Shown: positions 50,944 through 59,996, counted from the first letter of the stretch. The stretch: DNA of 64,000 nucleotides from VRUE01 sp963805455 (GCA_963805455.1 CAWDUJ010000003.1:234625-298624); one strand, 5' to 3'. Made by a program: numbers and translations. The notes: a model not told the origin generated them from the letters alone.

Positions 50944-51213
50944 CTACCGCCCTGTTCTCGCCCTACGTTTCTGCCTCGTTTTCACTGGGATGCCGCCTAC
51001 TGACTCAGGACGGCGGAGACGCGCGAGCATGCGTTCGCTCCCGATCCACAACAGGCCCAGCACCAGCAGAGGAAGTCCGATGAAGCCGACCACACCCAGG
51101 CCGCCTGCAAGCTTGAGAGCGATCGCGGCTATGCCGAACGCCACTAGAGAATCGACAAGCAGCGCGCGTCGCGCCGCCGCAGCTGGCGAGATTCCCCTCG
51201 CCGGATTCACCAC
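50944..51213 (-). CDS. Small two-helix membrane protein
   Basis: 89 aa with two adjacent hydrophobic stretches (LVDSLVAFGIAAIALKLA and VVGFIGLPLLVLGLLWIG), a basic C-terminus and no recognisable family. Its ATG at 51213 overlaps the end of the phosphodiester-glycosidase-like gene by 7 bp, so the two are probably translated together. Function unknown; an accessory role for its partner is possible. Confidence 0.65.
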   Translation of the reverse strand: MVNPARGISPAAAARRALLVDSLVAFGIAAIALKLAGGLGVVGFIGLPLLVLGLLWIGSERMLARLRRPESVGGIPVKTRQKRRARTGR

Positions 51214-52379
51214 TTCCCCCTGGCATATACCGCAAAGAAGTCGCGTTCGTCGGGCACCAAATAGCGTTCCGGGGGGCGCAGGATGCCCGGCAGAAGCTGG
51301 GAGGGTTGGCCTGCGCCGGGGTGCCGGTAGGTAATGAAACTGACCCAGTCTTCATTGATGTCGAGCTCCAATGCCCGCACCGCGCCGGCCCGCTCGAGGA
51401 TTTCGGCGAGCGAGCCGACCGTCTGGTAATCGGCCACGGCGTAGATCAGGTTGCCGCGGCGGTCGATCCCCAGCCCCGAGCGCCAAACCCGCACGGCGTT
51501 GTCGACCGTTTCCCCCCATTCGGGACCGTCGGAGAGATTTGGGCTGAGCTTGCCTTCGAAGATGATCGGCGGCAGGTTCTGCTTCGCGAACCAAATGCGC
51601 GGGCCGGCGCTTGGGCCGTGCTCCCAGCGCACGATGTCGATCCGCCCGTCGCGGTACTCGACCAATGTGGCGATTCCCTTCACCATCGTCGCGATCGTCT
51701 GACCTCGGTAGACCAGCCCGGCATTCGACGTTTCCAGCGGGAAGCCGCCGTTGAAGGTGGCAACCAAGCGGCGACGCTTCGCGGTCGGCACCTCGGCGGG
51801 GCCGCGGTCGGAAATTTCGGGCGGCTCGACGAGGCCGGGCACGTAGGCGAGATGCGTGCGGTGGGTGTCGATCCAGGCGACGCCGGCGACGAACTGTGGG
51901 TATTCGGGGTCGCTGCGGAAGGTCGTGAGGAGGACCGGTGGCCCCAGCCCTGCGCGCGCTGCGGCCGGGCGCCAGATGCCCTCGTCCGGCAGCGTCGGGC
52001 GGATCAGGGGCTTGATGTCGCGCGGCCGGTAGAGCGAGGCACCATCGCCCCCGGCGGGCGCGATCCCGACCTTGGGCAATGAACGCAGCGGCGGCCCACC
52101 CTTCGAGGGCGCGGTCAGCGTGTAATACCAGTCCTCGATTTGGGAGACGATCCCGTTGCCCCCGTTTTGGCGCATCCACTCGACACTGGCGACGCCGAAG
52201 CGAACGCTGTGAGGTTCGGTCATGTCAGCGACGTAGGAGACGGTCGCCGGCATTAGGCATATCGCAGTGGCAATCAGCACGATCCGCCGCGCACGCCGCC
52301 AGGCGGTGATGCGATGCCCGGGGCGTCGGCCGCGACCGCGCCGGGGCTCTCCGCGCATCAAGTGCTCACGGCCCTCCAT
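51207..52379 (-). CDS. Phosphodiester glycosidase-like (NAGPA/DUF2233) protein
   Basis: 390 aa from MEGREHLMRG, with GGGAGGAG just upstream; Met8 is an alternative. A basic N-terminus and one hydrophobic segment (about 30-50) suggest membrane anchoring with an external domain. The C-terminal half has the family pattern: VATFNGGFPLETSNAGLVYRG, VKGIATLVEYRDGRIDI, RSGLGIDRRGNLIYAVAD, and ALELDINEDWVSFITY. Members include the uncovering enzyme N-acetylglucosamine-1-phosphodiester glycosidase and capsule or exopolysaccharide proteins. It follows the sensor kinase gene by 94 bp and has a candidate regulator site within that gene's end. Confidence 0.8.
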   Translation of the reverse strand: MEGREHLMRGEPRRGRGRRPGHRITAWRRARRIVLIATAICLMPATVSYVADMTEPHSVRFGVASVEWMRQNGGNGIVSQIEDWYYTLTAPSKGGPPLRSLPKVGIAPAGGDGASLYRPRDIKPLIRPTLPDEGIWRPAAARAGLGPPVLLTTFRSDPEYPQFVAGVAWIDTHRTHLAYVPGLVEPPEISDRGPAEVPTAKRRRLVATFNGGFPLETSNAGLVYRGQTIATMVKGIATLVEYRDGRIDIVRWEHGPSAGPRIWFAKQNLPPIIFEGKLSPNLSDGPEWGETVDNAVRVWRSGLGIDRRGNLIYAVADYQTVGSLAEILERAGAVRALELDINEDWVSFITYRHPGAGQPSQLLPGILRPPERYLVPDERDFFAVYARGKW

Positions 52380-52473
52380 CACTCCTCCCGCAGGATCGAG
52401 CCGAGTTGCAGACGCCGCAGCGGCGGCGCAATCTTGGCGGCGAATACGCCGCCGGCGAGGACCGCGATCCGTC

Positions 52474-53940
52474 TCACCTGCGGGTGCCACCTCCTTCGTC
52501 GCCGGTTCGGTCAGGTTTTACGCCGTGCCGATGAGACGAAGATGAGAGTCGGGAGAGGTCTGATCGGCCCTCGTAGCAGGGCAACACAAGCCATGCGTCG
52601 GCACCACCCTCGGCGCGATTTTCGATGTGCGCCTCGCCGCCGTGCGCGCGAGCGATCGCCTTGACGATCGCCAGGCCGAGCCCACTGCCGTTTTGACTTC
52701 TGTTTGCCTCGGCGCGGCTGAAGCGCTCGAAAGCGCGCTCGCGAAACTCCTCTGAGAAGCCCGATCCGCGGTCGCGAACGTGAAACTCGACCGAGCCGTT
52801 CCGGGCGCGAGCTGTCAGCTCCACCGGACCCGCGCCGTAGCGAAGGGAATTGTCAAGCAGGTTGCCGAGCGCCTGCTCAAGGCGAAGCCTGTCGCCGCTG
52901 ACGGCCAAGCCCGACTCGTCCCCTTGCGAGAGCACCCTGCCGCTTTCCTCGGCCCGACGCGCAAAGCGAGCGGCCACATCGCCCAGGATCTCGCCCACCT
53001 GAATGCGCTCCAGCCGCACGGGAAGCTCGCCACGGTCGGTCTGAGCGATCGTCAGCAGGTCTTCGGCCAACTGGGTCAGCCGGTCGGTCTCCTCGGCGGC
53101 CGAGCGAAGGGCTGCCCGCAGCTCTTCGGGGGATCGCCCGCGCCGCAGGGCCAGCTCCAGCTCGGTCTTGAGGATCGCCAGCGGAGTTCGCAGCTCGTGG
53201 CTCGCGTCGGCGACGAAGGAACGCTCGTGCTCCAGCGCCTCGCCAAGACGCCCCAGCATCGCGTTGAGCGTATGCCCAAGGCGGGCGATCTCATCGTGGG
53301 TCGGGGGAACGGGAAGGCTCTGGTCAGGCTCGGCGCTTGAGATATCCGCAGCGCGGGCGCGCATGGCCTCGACTGGCCGCAGCGCCGCCCCGGCAACCCC
53401 GTATGCGGCGAGCGAGGCAAGCACCAGGGCGACCGGGCCACCGATAAGCAACAGCTGAAGAAGGTCCGAAAGCGACTCTCCCCGTGCCTCCGTCGAGGTG
53501 CCGACGACGACGACGCGCCGCTCGCCGCCCTCGGTGACCGGGACCGCCAGCAGGCGCGACTCATCCTGCAAGCCGGGCAGCGGCGCGCGGTTGAGGAAGG
53601 TCGGGCCATGCCCGGCCATTGCCCGCTCGGCGGGAGTGAGCAGGTCGTGCCCGCCGATCGAGGGAGTCGAGTCGAGCACACGACCAGCCGGGCCGAGCAC
53701 CTCGGCGAAGCTCTCCGACCGACCGAACAGGTTCCGGGGACGCTGGTTGAGGCCGGAGTCAGCCTCCCTCACCAAGGCGGCCACATCCGTCGCGCGCGAG
53801 CGCAGGCCGGCGTTGATCGTGGTGTCGAGCTCGGCCCGGAAGCGCAGGTAGACGAAGAGCCCGACTGCGCCGAGCACGATCGTCATCACGGCGACGAACG
53901 CCAGCGTTACCCGGAGGCGGATCGGCATGCGGTTCAGCAT
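52474..53940 (-). CDS. Two-component sensor histidine kinase
   Basis: 488 aa. TM1 (about 9-31), an extracytoplasmic sensor region (32-158), TM2 (about 160-185), a HAMP linker (RPVEAMRARAADISSAEP), then the HisKA domain with phosphoacceptor His248 in ASHELRTPL, and the ATPase domain with NLLDNSLRYG, DRGSGFS and GSGLGLAIVKAIARAHGG. The C-terminus is Ser/Arg-rich and disordered. It senses an envelope or external cue and phosphorylates the regulator encoded just upstream, with which it overlaps by 7 bp. Signal unknown; neighbours suggest an envelope or membrane theme. Confidence 0.95.
   Translation of the reverse strand: MLNRMPIRLRVTLAFVAVMTIVLGAVGLFVYLRFRAELDTTINAGLRSRATDVAALVREADSGLNQRPRNLFGRSESFAEVLGPAGRVLDSTPSIGGHDLLTPAERAMAGHGPTFLNRAPLPGLQDESRLLAVPVTEGGERRVVVVGTSTEARGESLSDLLQLLLIGGPVALVLASLAAYGVAGAALRPVEAMRARAADISSAEPDQSLPVPPTHDEIARLGHTLNAMLGRLGEALEHERSFVADASHELRTPLAILKTELELALRRGRSPEELRAALRSAAEETDRLTQLAEDLLTIAQTDRGELPVRLERIQVGEILGDVAARFARRAEESGRVLSQGDESGLAVSGDRLRLEQALGNLLDNSLRYGAGPVELTARARNGSVEFHVRDRGSGFSEEFRERAFERFSRAEANRSQNGSGLGLAIVKAIARAHGGEAHIENRAEGGADAWLVLPCYEGRSDLSRLSSSSHRHGVKPDRTGDEGGGTRR
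52530..52547 (-). promoter_or_regulatory. Candidate response-regulator site: TCTCATC direct repeat
   Basis: On the minus strand, TCTCATC-N4-TCTCATC, a perfect 7-mer repeated at 11-bp period, typical of OmpR-family binding. It lies inside the 3' end of the kinase gene, about 150 bp upstream of the phosphodiester-glycosidase-like start. Confidence 0.4.
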
Positions 53941-54614
53941 CCGCCGTCCTTGCGCAGCCGATATCCCGCGCCCCGCACCGTCTCGATCGAGTGGATTCCA
54001 TATGGGCTGTCAATCTTTCGCCGCAGATAGCGGACGTAGACCTCGATCACGTTGGAGCGGTGCTCGTAGTCGTACTCCCAGGCCTGCTCGAGGAGCTGCA
54101 GGCGGGTGAGGACGTGCCCGGGGCGGCGCATGAAGGCCTCAAGCAGTGCGAACTCCTTTGCCGAGAGCGCAATCTCGGCCTCGCCGCGCCAGACCTGGCG
54201 CGTGGCAGGGTCGAGGCGAAGTTCGCCCACCTCCAGGACAGTGGGGCGCTCGCTCTGCCCACGGCGGATCATTGCGCGCAGGCGGGCCAGGAGCTCGGCA
54301 AAGGAGAAAGGCTTGGTCAGGTAGTCGTCGGCACCACCGTCGAGCCCGGCTACCCGGTCCTCGACTGCCCCCCGCGCGGTCAGCATCAAGACCGGCGCCC
54401 AGACTCCGTCCTCACGCAGGGCCCGACAGGTCTCGAAGCCGTCGATTCCTGGCAGCATCACATCGAGCACGATCGCGTCGTAGGCCGCCGATCCAGCCAT
54501 CACCAGCGCCTTCTCGCCGTTCGCTGCCACGTCGGCGGCAAAGCCGTCCTCCGCAAGGCCTCGGCGAATCAGCGCCGCCATCTTCACCTCGTCCTCGACG
54601 ACCAAAACGTGCAT
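53934..54614 (-). CDS. OmpR-family response regulator
   Basis: 226 aa. The receiver domain has the acidic pair (EDE, residues 7-9), phosphorylatable Asp51 (VLDVMLPG), Thr79 and Lys101 (TKPF). The C-terminal winged helix (about 125-222) has the LSAKEFALLEAFMRRPGHVLTR segment and VIEVYVRYLRRKI recognition helix, ending in RGAGYRL. First gene of the regulator-kinase pair. A predicted binding site lies 22 bp before its ATG, suggesting autoregulation. Confidence 0.96.
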   Translation of the reverse strand: MHVLVVEDEVKMAALIRRGLAEDGFAADVAANGEKALVMAGSAAYDAIVLDVMLPGIDGFETCRALREDGVWAPVLMLTARGAVEDRVAGLDGGADDYLTKPFSFAELLARLRAMIRRGQSERPTVLEVGELRLDPATRQVWRGEAEIALSAKEFALLEAFMRRPGHVLTRLQLLEQAWEYDYEHRSNVIEVYVRYLRRKIDSPYGIHSIETVRGAGYRLRKDGGC

Positions 54615-54635
54615 GCCCTAGAGGGTGGCAGGCGA

Positions 54636-54653
54636 GATTAACCTCAGATGAGA
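54636..54653 (-). promoter_or_regulatory. Candidate autoregulatory site of the response regulator
   Basis: Minus-strand TCTCATC-TGAG-GTTAATC, a 7-4-7 arrangement with the same first half-site as 52530-52547 and a related second half-site. Confidence 0.4.
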
Positions 54654-54725
54654 ATCAGGTGAGCGGCACCAGCCGCCCCCCGTAGGCGACGACCAGATCG
54701 GTAGCCACGCCGTTTCTTGAACCGC

Positions 54726-55976
54726 CTAATGCGTGGCGGTCACCGTCTTCAGCGGGTAGCCGAGCTCCGCCACGCGCTCGGGCAGGTCGACGTGCAGCCA
54801 GTGTGAGACGTGGCTGGGAATGGTCTCGAGGATGATTTCGTCATAACTGCGCCGGTTCAGCTCCTCGACGATGTCGTCGTAAGCATTGGGACTGTTCGCG
54901 ACTCGACCCGAGACCTCGCCCCCTGCGGGCTCCTCAAGCTTGGGCAGCGCCCGGTCGAGGACGTTCTCGCCCATGCTGGTGTCCTCGCTGACGCGATCGA
55001 AGGCCACATGGGCGGGATTGGGGACGAGGACGAAGAAGCTGGCGGGGCCGACGATCGCCCGTTGGCGCACCGCTTCGGCCACGGCCGGCGTCGCGTCGGT
55101 CTTGTTGGTGACGACGAGGATGCGGGCCTCACCCTCCGCCGACAACTCGTCCGCTTCTGCGGCCACCCCCGTAGGGATCACGTCGCGCTTGGAAATCGCC
55201 AGGTAGACCACTAGGGCGAGGATCGCCGAGAGGAAGATGATGCTGGTCACGTTGGTGCCGAGGCCGAGTCCACCTTCTTCGGTCGGCGAAGCAAGATAGT
55301 CGCCAATCGAGGCGCCAAGTGGACGGGTGAGGATGTATGCGAGCCAGAAGGACAGGATCGCGTTCAGCCGCAGGCCGAAATGGAGCACCGCGACCACGAC
55401 GATCGCCCCGGCGAAGATCCCGAGCGCCGCCAGGTAGCCGAGTTCGAGCTGCTCGGAGAGGAAATCGCCGGCGGAGGTGCCGAGGGCAAACGTGAAGAGG
55501 ATCGTCAGCCAATAGAAGGCCTCTCGTCGGGTGGTGTAGATCGTGTGGACGGAGAGTGTGCGCTCGACCGCGTACCAGCTCGCGAAGACTGCGATCAAAA
55601 TCGCGCTGAACAAGATCGTCGTCGTTTCCAGGGTGACGCCGTAGTTGTCGACCAGGTTGTCGCTGACCAAGGTGCCGACGACGCTGATCAGGACCACGGC
55701 GAGCCAGTAGATGCCGGGGACGTATCTCTTCGCCCGGAACTGGAAGACGAGGACACCGATCAGGAGCGCACCCATGATGTAGCTGGTCCCGCTGAGCCCG
55801 AGGCCGAGGTGTTCGTTGAGGTTGTCGGCGAACGTCTCGCCGACGGTCGTGCAGAGGACCTTGATCAACCAGAAGTAGACGGTGATCTCGGGGACCTTGT
55901 TGAGCATTTTGCGGCCGAGCGACTCGGTCCGCAGGGGAGGGACTGTCTTTGTCTGCGCCGGCGCGAGAGAGTTCAT
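54726..55976 (-). CDS. COG4705-type membrane protein fused to a Usp-like domain
   Basis: 416 aa from MNSLAPAQTK; a TTG-started extension of 12 codons is less likely. The N-terminal about 250 residues form four repeated two-helix units, each with a short conserved signature: KVPEITVYFWLIKVLCTTVGETFADNL, SVVGTLVSDNL, FALGTSAGDFL, RPLGASIGDYL. This is the COG4705 uncharacterised membrane-protein family. A C-terminal soluble domain (about 280-416, starting ARILVVTNKTDATPAVAEAV) looks like a universal-stress-protein or flavodoxin-like alpha/beta fold. Transport is a guess. A candidate regulator site lies 25 bp upstream. Confidence 0.8.
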   Translation of the reverse strand: MNSLAPAQTKTVPPLRTESLGRKMLNKVPEITVYFWLIKVLCTTVGETFADNLNEHLGLGLSGTSYIMGALLIGVLVFQFRAKRYVPGIYWLAVVLISVVGTLVSDNLVDNYGVTLETTTILFSAILIAVFASWYAVERTLSVHTIYTTRREAFYWLTILFTFALGTSAGDFLSEQLELGYLAALGIFAGAIVVVAVLHFGLRLNAILSFWLAYILTRPLGASIGDYLASPTEEGGLGLGTNVTSIIFLSAILALVVYLAISKRDVIPTGVAAEADELSAEGEARILVVTNKTDATPAVAEAVRQRAIVGPASFFVLVPNPAHVAFDRVSEDTSMGENVLDRALPKLEEPAGGEVSGRVANSPNAYDDIVEELNRRSYDEIILETIPSHVSHWLHVDLPERVAELGYPLKTVTATH

Positions 55977-55999
55977 GGCGCTGCAGGGTGCAGGGTGAG

Positions 56000-56017
56000 G
56001 CTTAAGCGCCAATGAGA
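56000..56017 (-). promoter_or_regulatory. Candidate response-regulator site before COG4705-Usp gene
   Basis: Minus-strand TCTCATT-GGCG-CTTAAGC, same 7-4-7 geometry as the two sites in the two-component locus; 13 of 17 bases match the autoregulatory site across its shared core. Confidence 0.35.
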
Positions 56018-56118
56018 ACCGTCCTCATCCGGCCTTCGGATCAGCGCCACTCTCCCGGCGACGGACGCCAATGGGACTCGAACGTGCCAATCGCCGTCGG
56101 GGGGCCTGATCTGAGGCT

Positions 56119-56820
56119 TCAGTCCGACCGGTCCTCGAGCACCGGGGCCGTTGACACCGAGGAAGAGCGGCCGCGAGCGCGTATGCGGCGGATCGCGAGA
56201 GAGGTGACGAGGACGACTCCGACCACCACGACTGCGTAGTCGGCGTAGCCGAAGCTTTCGTGGAAGGCTTCCCAGCTTCCGCCCAGGCCCCATCCCAGCG
56301 CGGCAAAGCCGAAGCACCAAATCGCCGAGCCCGCCAGCGTGAGCGGGACGTAGGTGGGCATCGGCGAGCGAAAGACCCCGGCTGGAATGGAGATGAAGGA
56401 CCTGACCAGCGGTGTGACACGCCCGAGGAAGACCGCTCCCGGGCCATGGTCATCAAACCACCGCTCGGCGCGAGCGAAGGTCTCCGGGCTCAGATGCAGC
56501 CAACGCCCGTGGCGCTCGATCAACGCCCGACCGCCCGAGCGCCCGATGGCCCAACCGATCATCGAGCCGAGGAGATAACCGAGAGTGCCGGCCAGGGCAA
56601 GGACGATGTAGCTCTCGACGCCGCTCGCCAAGCTCACGCCGAAGAGGGAAGCATGATGCCCCGAGACGGCGCCGGCGGCGAGAACCCCGGCATAGAGCAT
56701 GATCAGCTCCCCGCCTACGGGGAGCAGGGCATCAACCGCCATCAGCACGAAGACCGCGTAGACACCGTTCTGGGTGATCCAGTCGGTGATGCTGGCCAGG
56801 ACGATCAACGGCGTGATCAT
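56119..56820 (-). CDS. DedA-family membrane protein
   Basis: 233 aa. DedA/SNARE-associated (VTT) family: ALLPVGGELIMLYAGVLA near 30, GSMIGWAIGRSGGRALIERHG, and the hallmark FLGRVTPLVRSFISIPAGVFRSPMPTYVPLTLAGSAIW, whose Arg residues are functionally important in known members. Family proteins act in lipid-carrier recycling (undecaprenyl phosphate or phospholipid flipping) and membrane homeostasis. The ATG at 56820 is followed by an internal leader typical of the family. It precedes the COG4705 gene by 142 bp on the same strand. Confidence 0.93.
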   Translation of the reverse strand: MITPLIVLASITDWITQNGVYAVFVLMAVDALLPVGGELIMLYAGVLAAGAVSGHHASLFGVSLASGVESYIVLALAGTLGYLLGSMIGWAIGRSGGRALIERHGRWLHLSPETFARAERWFDDHGPGAVFLGRVTPLVRSFISIPAGVFRSPMPTYVPLTLAGSAIWCFGFAALGWGLGGSWEAFHESFGYADYAVVVVGVVLVTSLAIRRIRARGRSSSVSTAPVLEDRSD

Positions 56821-56972
56821 TCCCTGTCTCCCTTAATACAGGATGAGACTCTCGTTCTAGCTGCTTGAAGGGTGGGGCGCCGCCATCGTCATCTTCATCT
56901 CCGCGATCCTCTTCGCGGCGACCTCGTTTGAACCCCTGCATCTCCCGAGAGGGCTTATCTAGAGGGGGACCG

Positions 56973-57665
56973 CTAGAGGGGGACCGGCTTCAGCCCCATT
57001 TCACCGATGCGTTTCAGGATGAACGGAAGGGCCGCAGCGGTGCGTTCCCAGGAACCGGATGCGCTGTAGAAGTCGGCGTCATGGAGGAGCAGAATGTCCC
57101 CATCGCGCAGCCCGGCCGTCGAGCGGGCCAAGATCGACCGCGCCGTCGCCCTTCGTCCCCAGTCCCTCCCCCACTTCGACCAGAGCACCGGGCGCCAGCC
57201 ACGGTGGCTGGAAGCGAGCAGCGTCGCCCCGCTGAAACAGCCGTAGGGCGGTCGATGGTCGACGATCGCTCGCCCGCTCGCTTCCTCGATTGCGGCTTGG
57301 GCCCGTTCGGCGTCATCGAGGAACTGTCGGGGCGTCAACCGCAGCAGATTCCGGTGCCGATGACAGTGCAGCTCGACCCGATGTCCGGCGGCAACGATGT
57401 CGGCGACGAGCGCCGGCCGGCGCGCCACCTGCTCGCCGACGAGAAAGAAGGTGGCGGGCGCACCCCCCTCGCGCAGGATCTCGAGCACCCTCGGGGTCCC
57501 CTGCGGATGCGGGCCGTCGTCGAAGGTGAGCGCCACACCCCCGGAAGCGGGTAGCCGGTGAACAATTCCAAGCGCTTCCCCAACTCCGGGCGCGATCGCA
57601 GCCAGCGCCGGACCGGCTTGGACCAGAGCGCCGGCAGCGGCGCCGGCGACGAGCGATCCCCTCAT
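56973..57665 (-). CDS. Polysaccharide deacetylase (NodB/CE4 domain)
   Basis: 230 aa with a signal-like N-terminus (residues 1-22, Ala/Gly-rich). CE4 motifs: TFDDGPHPQGT (catalytic Asp and metal Asp), a HCHRHRNLL motif supplying metal His residues, RPPYGCFS, WSKWGRDW and ILLLHDAD with the terminal His. It removes N- or O-acetyl groups from a cell-surface glycan. Its ATG overlaps the glycosyltransferase stop (ATGA), tying it to the glycolipid operon as the last gene. Confidence 0.92.
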   Translation of the reverse strand: MRGSLVAGAAAGALVQAGPALAAIAPGVGEALGIVHRLPASGGVALTFDDGPHPQGTPRVLEILREGGAPATFFLVGEQVARRPALVADIVAAGHRVELHCHRHRNLLRLTPRQFLDDAERAQAAIEEASGRAIVDHRPPYGCFSGATLLASSHRGWRPVLWSKWGRDWGRRATARSILARSTAGLRDGDILLLHDADFYSASGSWERTAAALPFILKRIGEMGLKPVPL

Positions 57666-58712
57666 TTTCGCGCGTCGGGAGCCGTCCGAGCCCGCGGTTC
57701 ACTCGGGGGGGCGCTCTGCTCAATTGGCAGACTCGTGTCCTGATCCTTGCCGAGATGGACGCGGCTCTCGAACGGCTTGGCGACCTTCGCAACCATCCTG
57801 TATGGGGTGGCCCAGTCGGCTGCGAGGGTGACCCCGACCAGCAGAGCGATGGCGATCAGCGTAAGGCTGACCGCGGTCCCGGCCAGCTCGAGGCGCAGCC
57901 GCCAGACCGGCTGGGTCCGCACCCGAGGTCGTGCCCGGAGTGCTCGCGAGGCGATCGAGGGAAGCGAGGCAAAGGACGAGTCGGGCGAGCGCCGCTCGCG
58001 GGTGATGTGGCGCAGGACAGACTCGAGCTCGTGCTCGGAGCGGGCCACCTCTGCCAACCCGAAACGCTCGAAGGCATCGTTGTTGTTGCGCAGATGGCCG
58101 GCGGAGAAGCCGTAGGACACGACCGGGCAACCGCGGATGTGAGCCTCGAGGACGGTGAGGCCGGCGGTCGAGTGGACCATTGCGTCTGCCGCTGCCATCC
58201 AATCGCTCATCTGCTCGGTGAAGCCGAGGACGCGAACCCTCTCGTCATCTCCGAACCGCTGTTCCAACCTCTCGCGGACCGCATCGTTGTGGCCGGTGAT
58301 GCAGGCGACCATCGTGTCCCCATCCGAGAGAGAGACGCGGATGGCGCCCTCGAGATCACCCACCCCCCAGCCGCCACCGGAGACCAGAACGATGCGGCCG
58401 TGGCCCGGCAACCCGAGCGCTTTCCGGGCGTCGGCCCGGGTTCGCGGCATCAGGAACTCCGGCGAGATCGGAGGCCTCAGCCACTCGACGCTCGCCGGGC
58501 CGGCCAACTTCTCGACCTCCTCGATCGACTCCGGATGGGTCACATAGTGCAGATCAACCCCCGGGTGCACCCAATAGCGCAGTCCGGCGAGATCGGTGAT
58601 CGCCGAGTGAACGGGGACGAGCAGGAGGCGGTTCTCACGCAGCATTCCCAACACCGCGGTTACGCCGGGGTAGGTGGAGACGATGACATCGGGCTCGTGC
58701 CTCGCGATCAGC
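57662..58712 (-). pseudogene. C-terminal part of MGDG-synthase-like glycosyltransferase, separated by frameshift
   Basis: The frame carries the catalytic half of a GT28-type processive diacylglycerol glycosyltransferase: PDVIVSTYPGVTAVLGMLR, VHSAITDLAGLRYWVHPGVDLHYVTHP, VLVSGGGWGVGDL, VLGFTEQMSDWMAAADAMVHSTAGLTVLEA, and SYGFSAGHLRNN. A membrane helix near the end (AVSLTLIAIALLVGVTLAADW) would anchor it. The N-terminal half lies in the preceding open frame. Removing one C near 58711-58716 makes GLLALIARHEPDVIV and restores a continuous protein. The ATG at 58654 is therefore not a true start. A real frameshift, programmed slippage or a sequencing error are all possible. Confidence 0.7.
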
Positions 58713-59996
58713 GCGCAACAGGCCGCGGCTGCCGAGGGCGTAGCTGAGGTGGTGCATCAACCAGCGCGTCGGCGCGAACCTGGTGATCAGCCAGTATTGG
58801 ATGTCGAAGAGCCACGGCATCCACCGAAACGTGACCCGCGATCCGTCACGCACCGCTGAGGAGCAGATTCGACCCATCGCCTGCAGGCCATCGACGATCT
58901 CGACCTCTGCAGCTGGCATCTCCTGCTCGACGTCGGCCTTGATCATCCGGGCCGGCAGGTCGTGCCCCTCGCCGATGTCGGCCGTCAACACGAGAACCCG
59001 AGGTGGATGCTCGCCTTTACCCACCACCGACCCCTCGGTGCGATGGCCGTTCCCATTGATTGCCGCGTCGCGTCCGGGGACGGATTCGGGCCGCGGAGCG
59101 CTTCCGCGAACCCACTCGACGTAGCGATGCACTCCATCCCAGAAGCTCGTTGTCGCCTTCCAATCCAGCTCGCTCAGGGCCCGTTCGTTGGAGATCTCCT
59201 TGCCCGGAAAATCACCCGGTCGCGGCGGCGTGTGGACGATCTCGCAACCCCCGGCTGCCTGTTGCACCGTCTCGGCGATCTCGTGGATCGTCACGATCTC
59301 GTCACTGGAAAGGTTGTAGATGCGGTTGGCGCCGGCAGGCTTCATTGCGGCGACGATGCCCGCCGCGAGATCCTCGACATAGATGAAGCTGCGTCGCTGC
59401 TGGCCGTCGCCGGCGATCGTCAACGCCTCGCCGGCAAGCGCGAGGTCGGTGAACTTGGCGACGACTCCGGCGGCTCGGGCCCTGGGCCCGTAGGGGATTC
59501 CGAAGCGCAGCACCGTGTAGTCGAGGCCGTAGAGCTCGGCATATCCGGCGCAGTAAGTCTCGCCGGCGAGCTTGGTCGCCGTGTACAGATGGCGCGGCGC
59601 TGGGATCGGGGTCTCCTCATCCACCGCCTGCTCCTCGCAGTCACTGTAGACCCACGTCGTTGAGCCGTAGACGACCCGGTCGACCTGGGTTCGACATGCC
59701 GCCTCGAGCACGTTCAGCGTGCCCCGGGTGTTGACCTCCTCGGCAAGCACCGGATCAGCGAGCACGTGGGCGACGTCGGCGACCGCGGCCAGGTGGATCA
59801 CCGCGTCGCAGTCCCGCATCGCTAGGTCGAGATTGGCCGGATCGGTGATGCTGCCGGTGAAGGTCTCCACCTCCCGCGACTGGTGGTAGGGAGAAGTGCT
59901 GAGATCGAAGATCCGCGGCGTGACGCCACGCTCGATCAGGCAGTCGACGACGTGGGAGCCGATGAAGCCGCCGCCGCCCGTTACCAGGACTCTCAT
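58635..59996 (-). CDS. NAD-dependent sugar epimerase fused to N-terminal half of glycosyltransferase
   Basis: 453 aa as read. Residues 1-310 form an extended SDR: GGGGFIGSH (7-15) for NAD, then STTWVYSD, and catalytic YTATK (Tyr-x-x-x-Lys). This is a UDP-glucose 4-epimerase or dehydratase-like sugar enzyme. A linker (about 312-345) leads in frame to VLVLTADIGEGHDLPARMI, the N-terminal lipid-acceptor motif of MGDG-synthase-type glycosyltransferases, until the frame is lost near 58711. The intact ancestral protein was probably a bifunctional epimerase-glycosyltransferase of about 780 residues. The ATG overlaps the aminotransferase stop (ATGA). Confidence 0.8.
   Translation of the reverse strand: MRVLVTGGGGFIGSHVVDCLIERGVTPRIFDLSTSPYHQSREVETFTGSITDPANLDLAMRDCDAVIHLAAVADVAHVLADPVLAEEVNTRGTLNVLEAACRTQVDRVVYGSTTWVYSDCEEQAVDEETPIPAPRHLYTATKLAGETYCAGYAELYGLDYTVLRFGIPYGPRARAAGVVAKFTDLALAGEALTIAGDGQQRRSFIYVEDLAAGIVAAMKPAGANRIYNLSSDEIVTIHEIAETVQQAAGGCEIVHTPPRPGDFPGKEISNERALSELDWKATTSFWDGVHRYVEWVRGSAPRPESVPGRDAAINGNGHRTEGSVVGKGEHPPRVLVLTADIGEGHDLPARMIKADVEQEMPAAEVEIVDGLQAMGRICSSAVRDGSRVTFRWMPWLFDIQYWLITRFAPTRWLMHHLSYALGSRGLLRADREARARCHRLHLPRRNRGVGNAA

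Noticed and set aside
51306..52082. Plus-strand open frame of 258 codons
   Set aside because: Antisense to the phosphodiester-glycosidase-like gene and without recognisable features.
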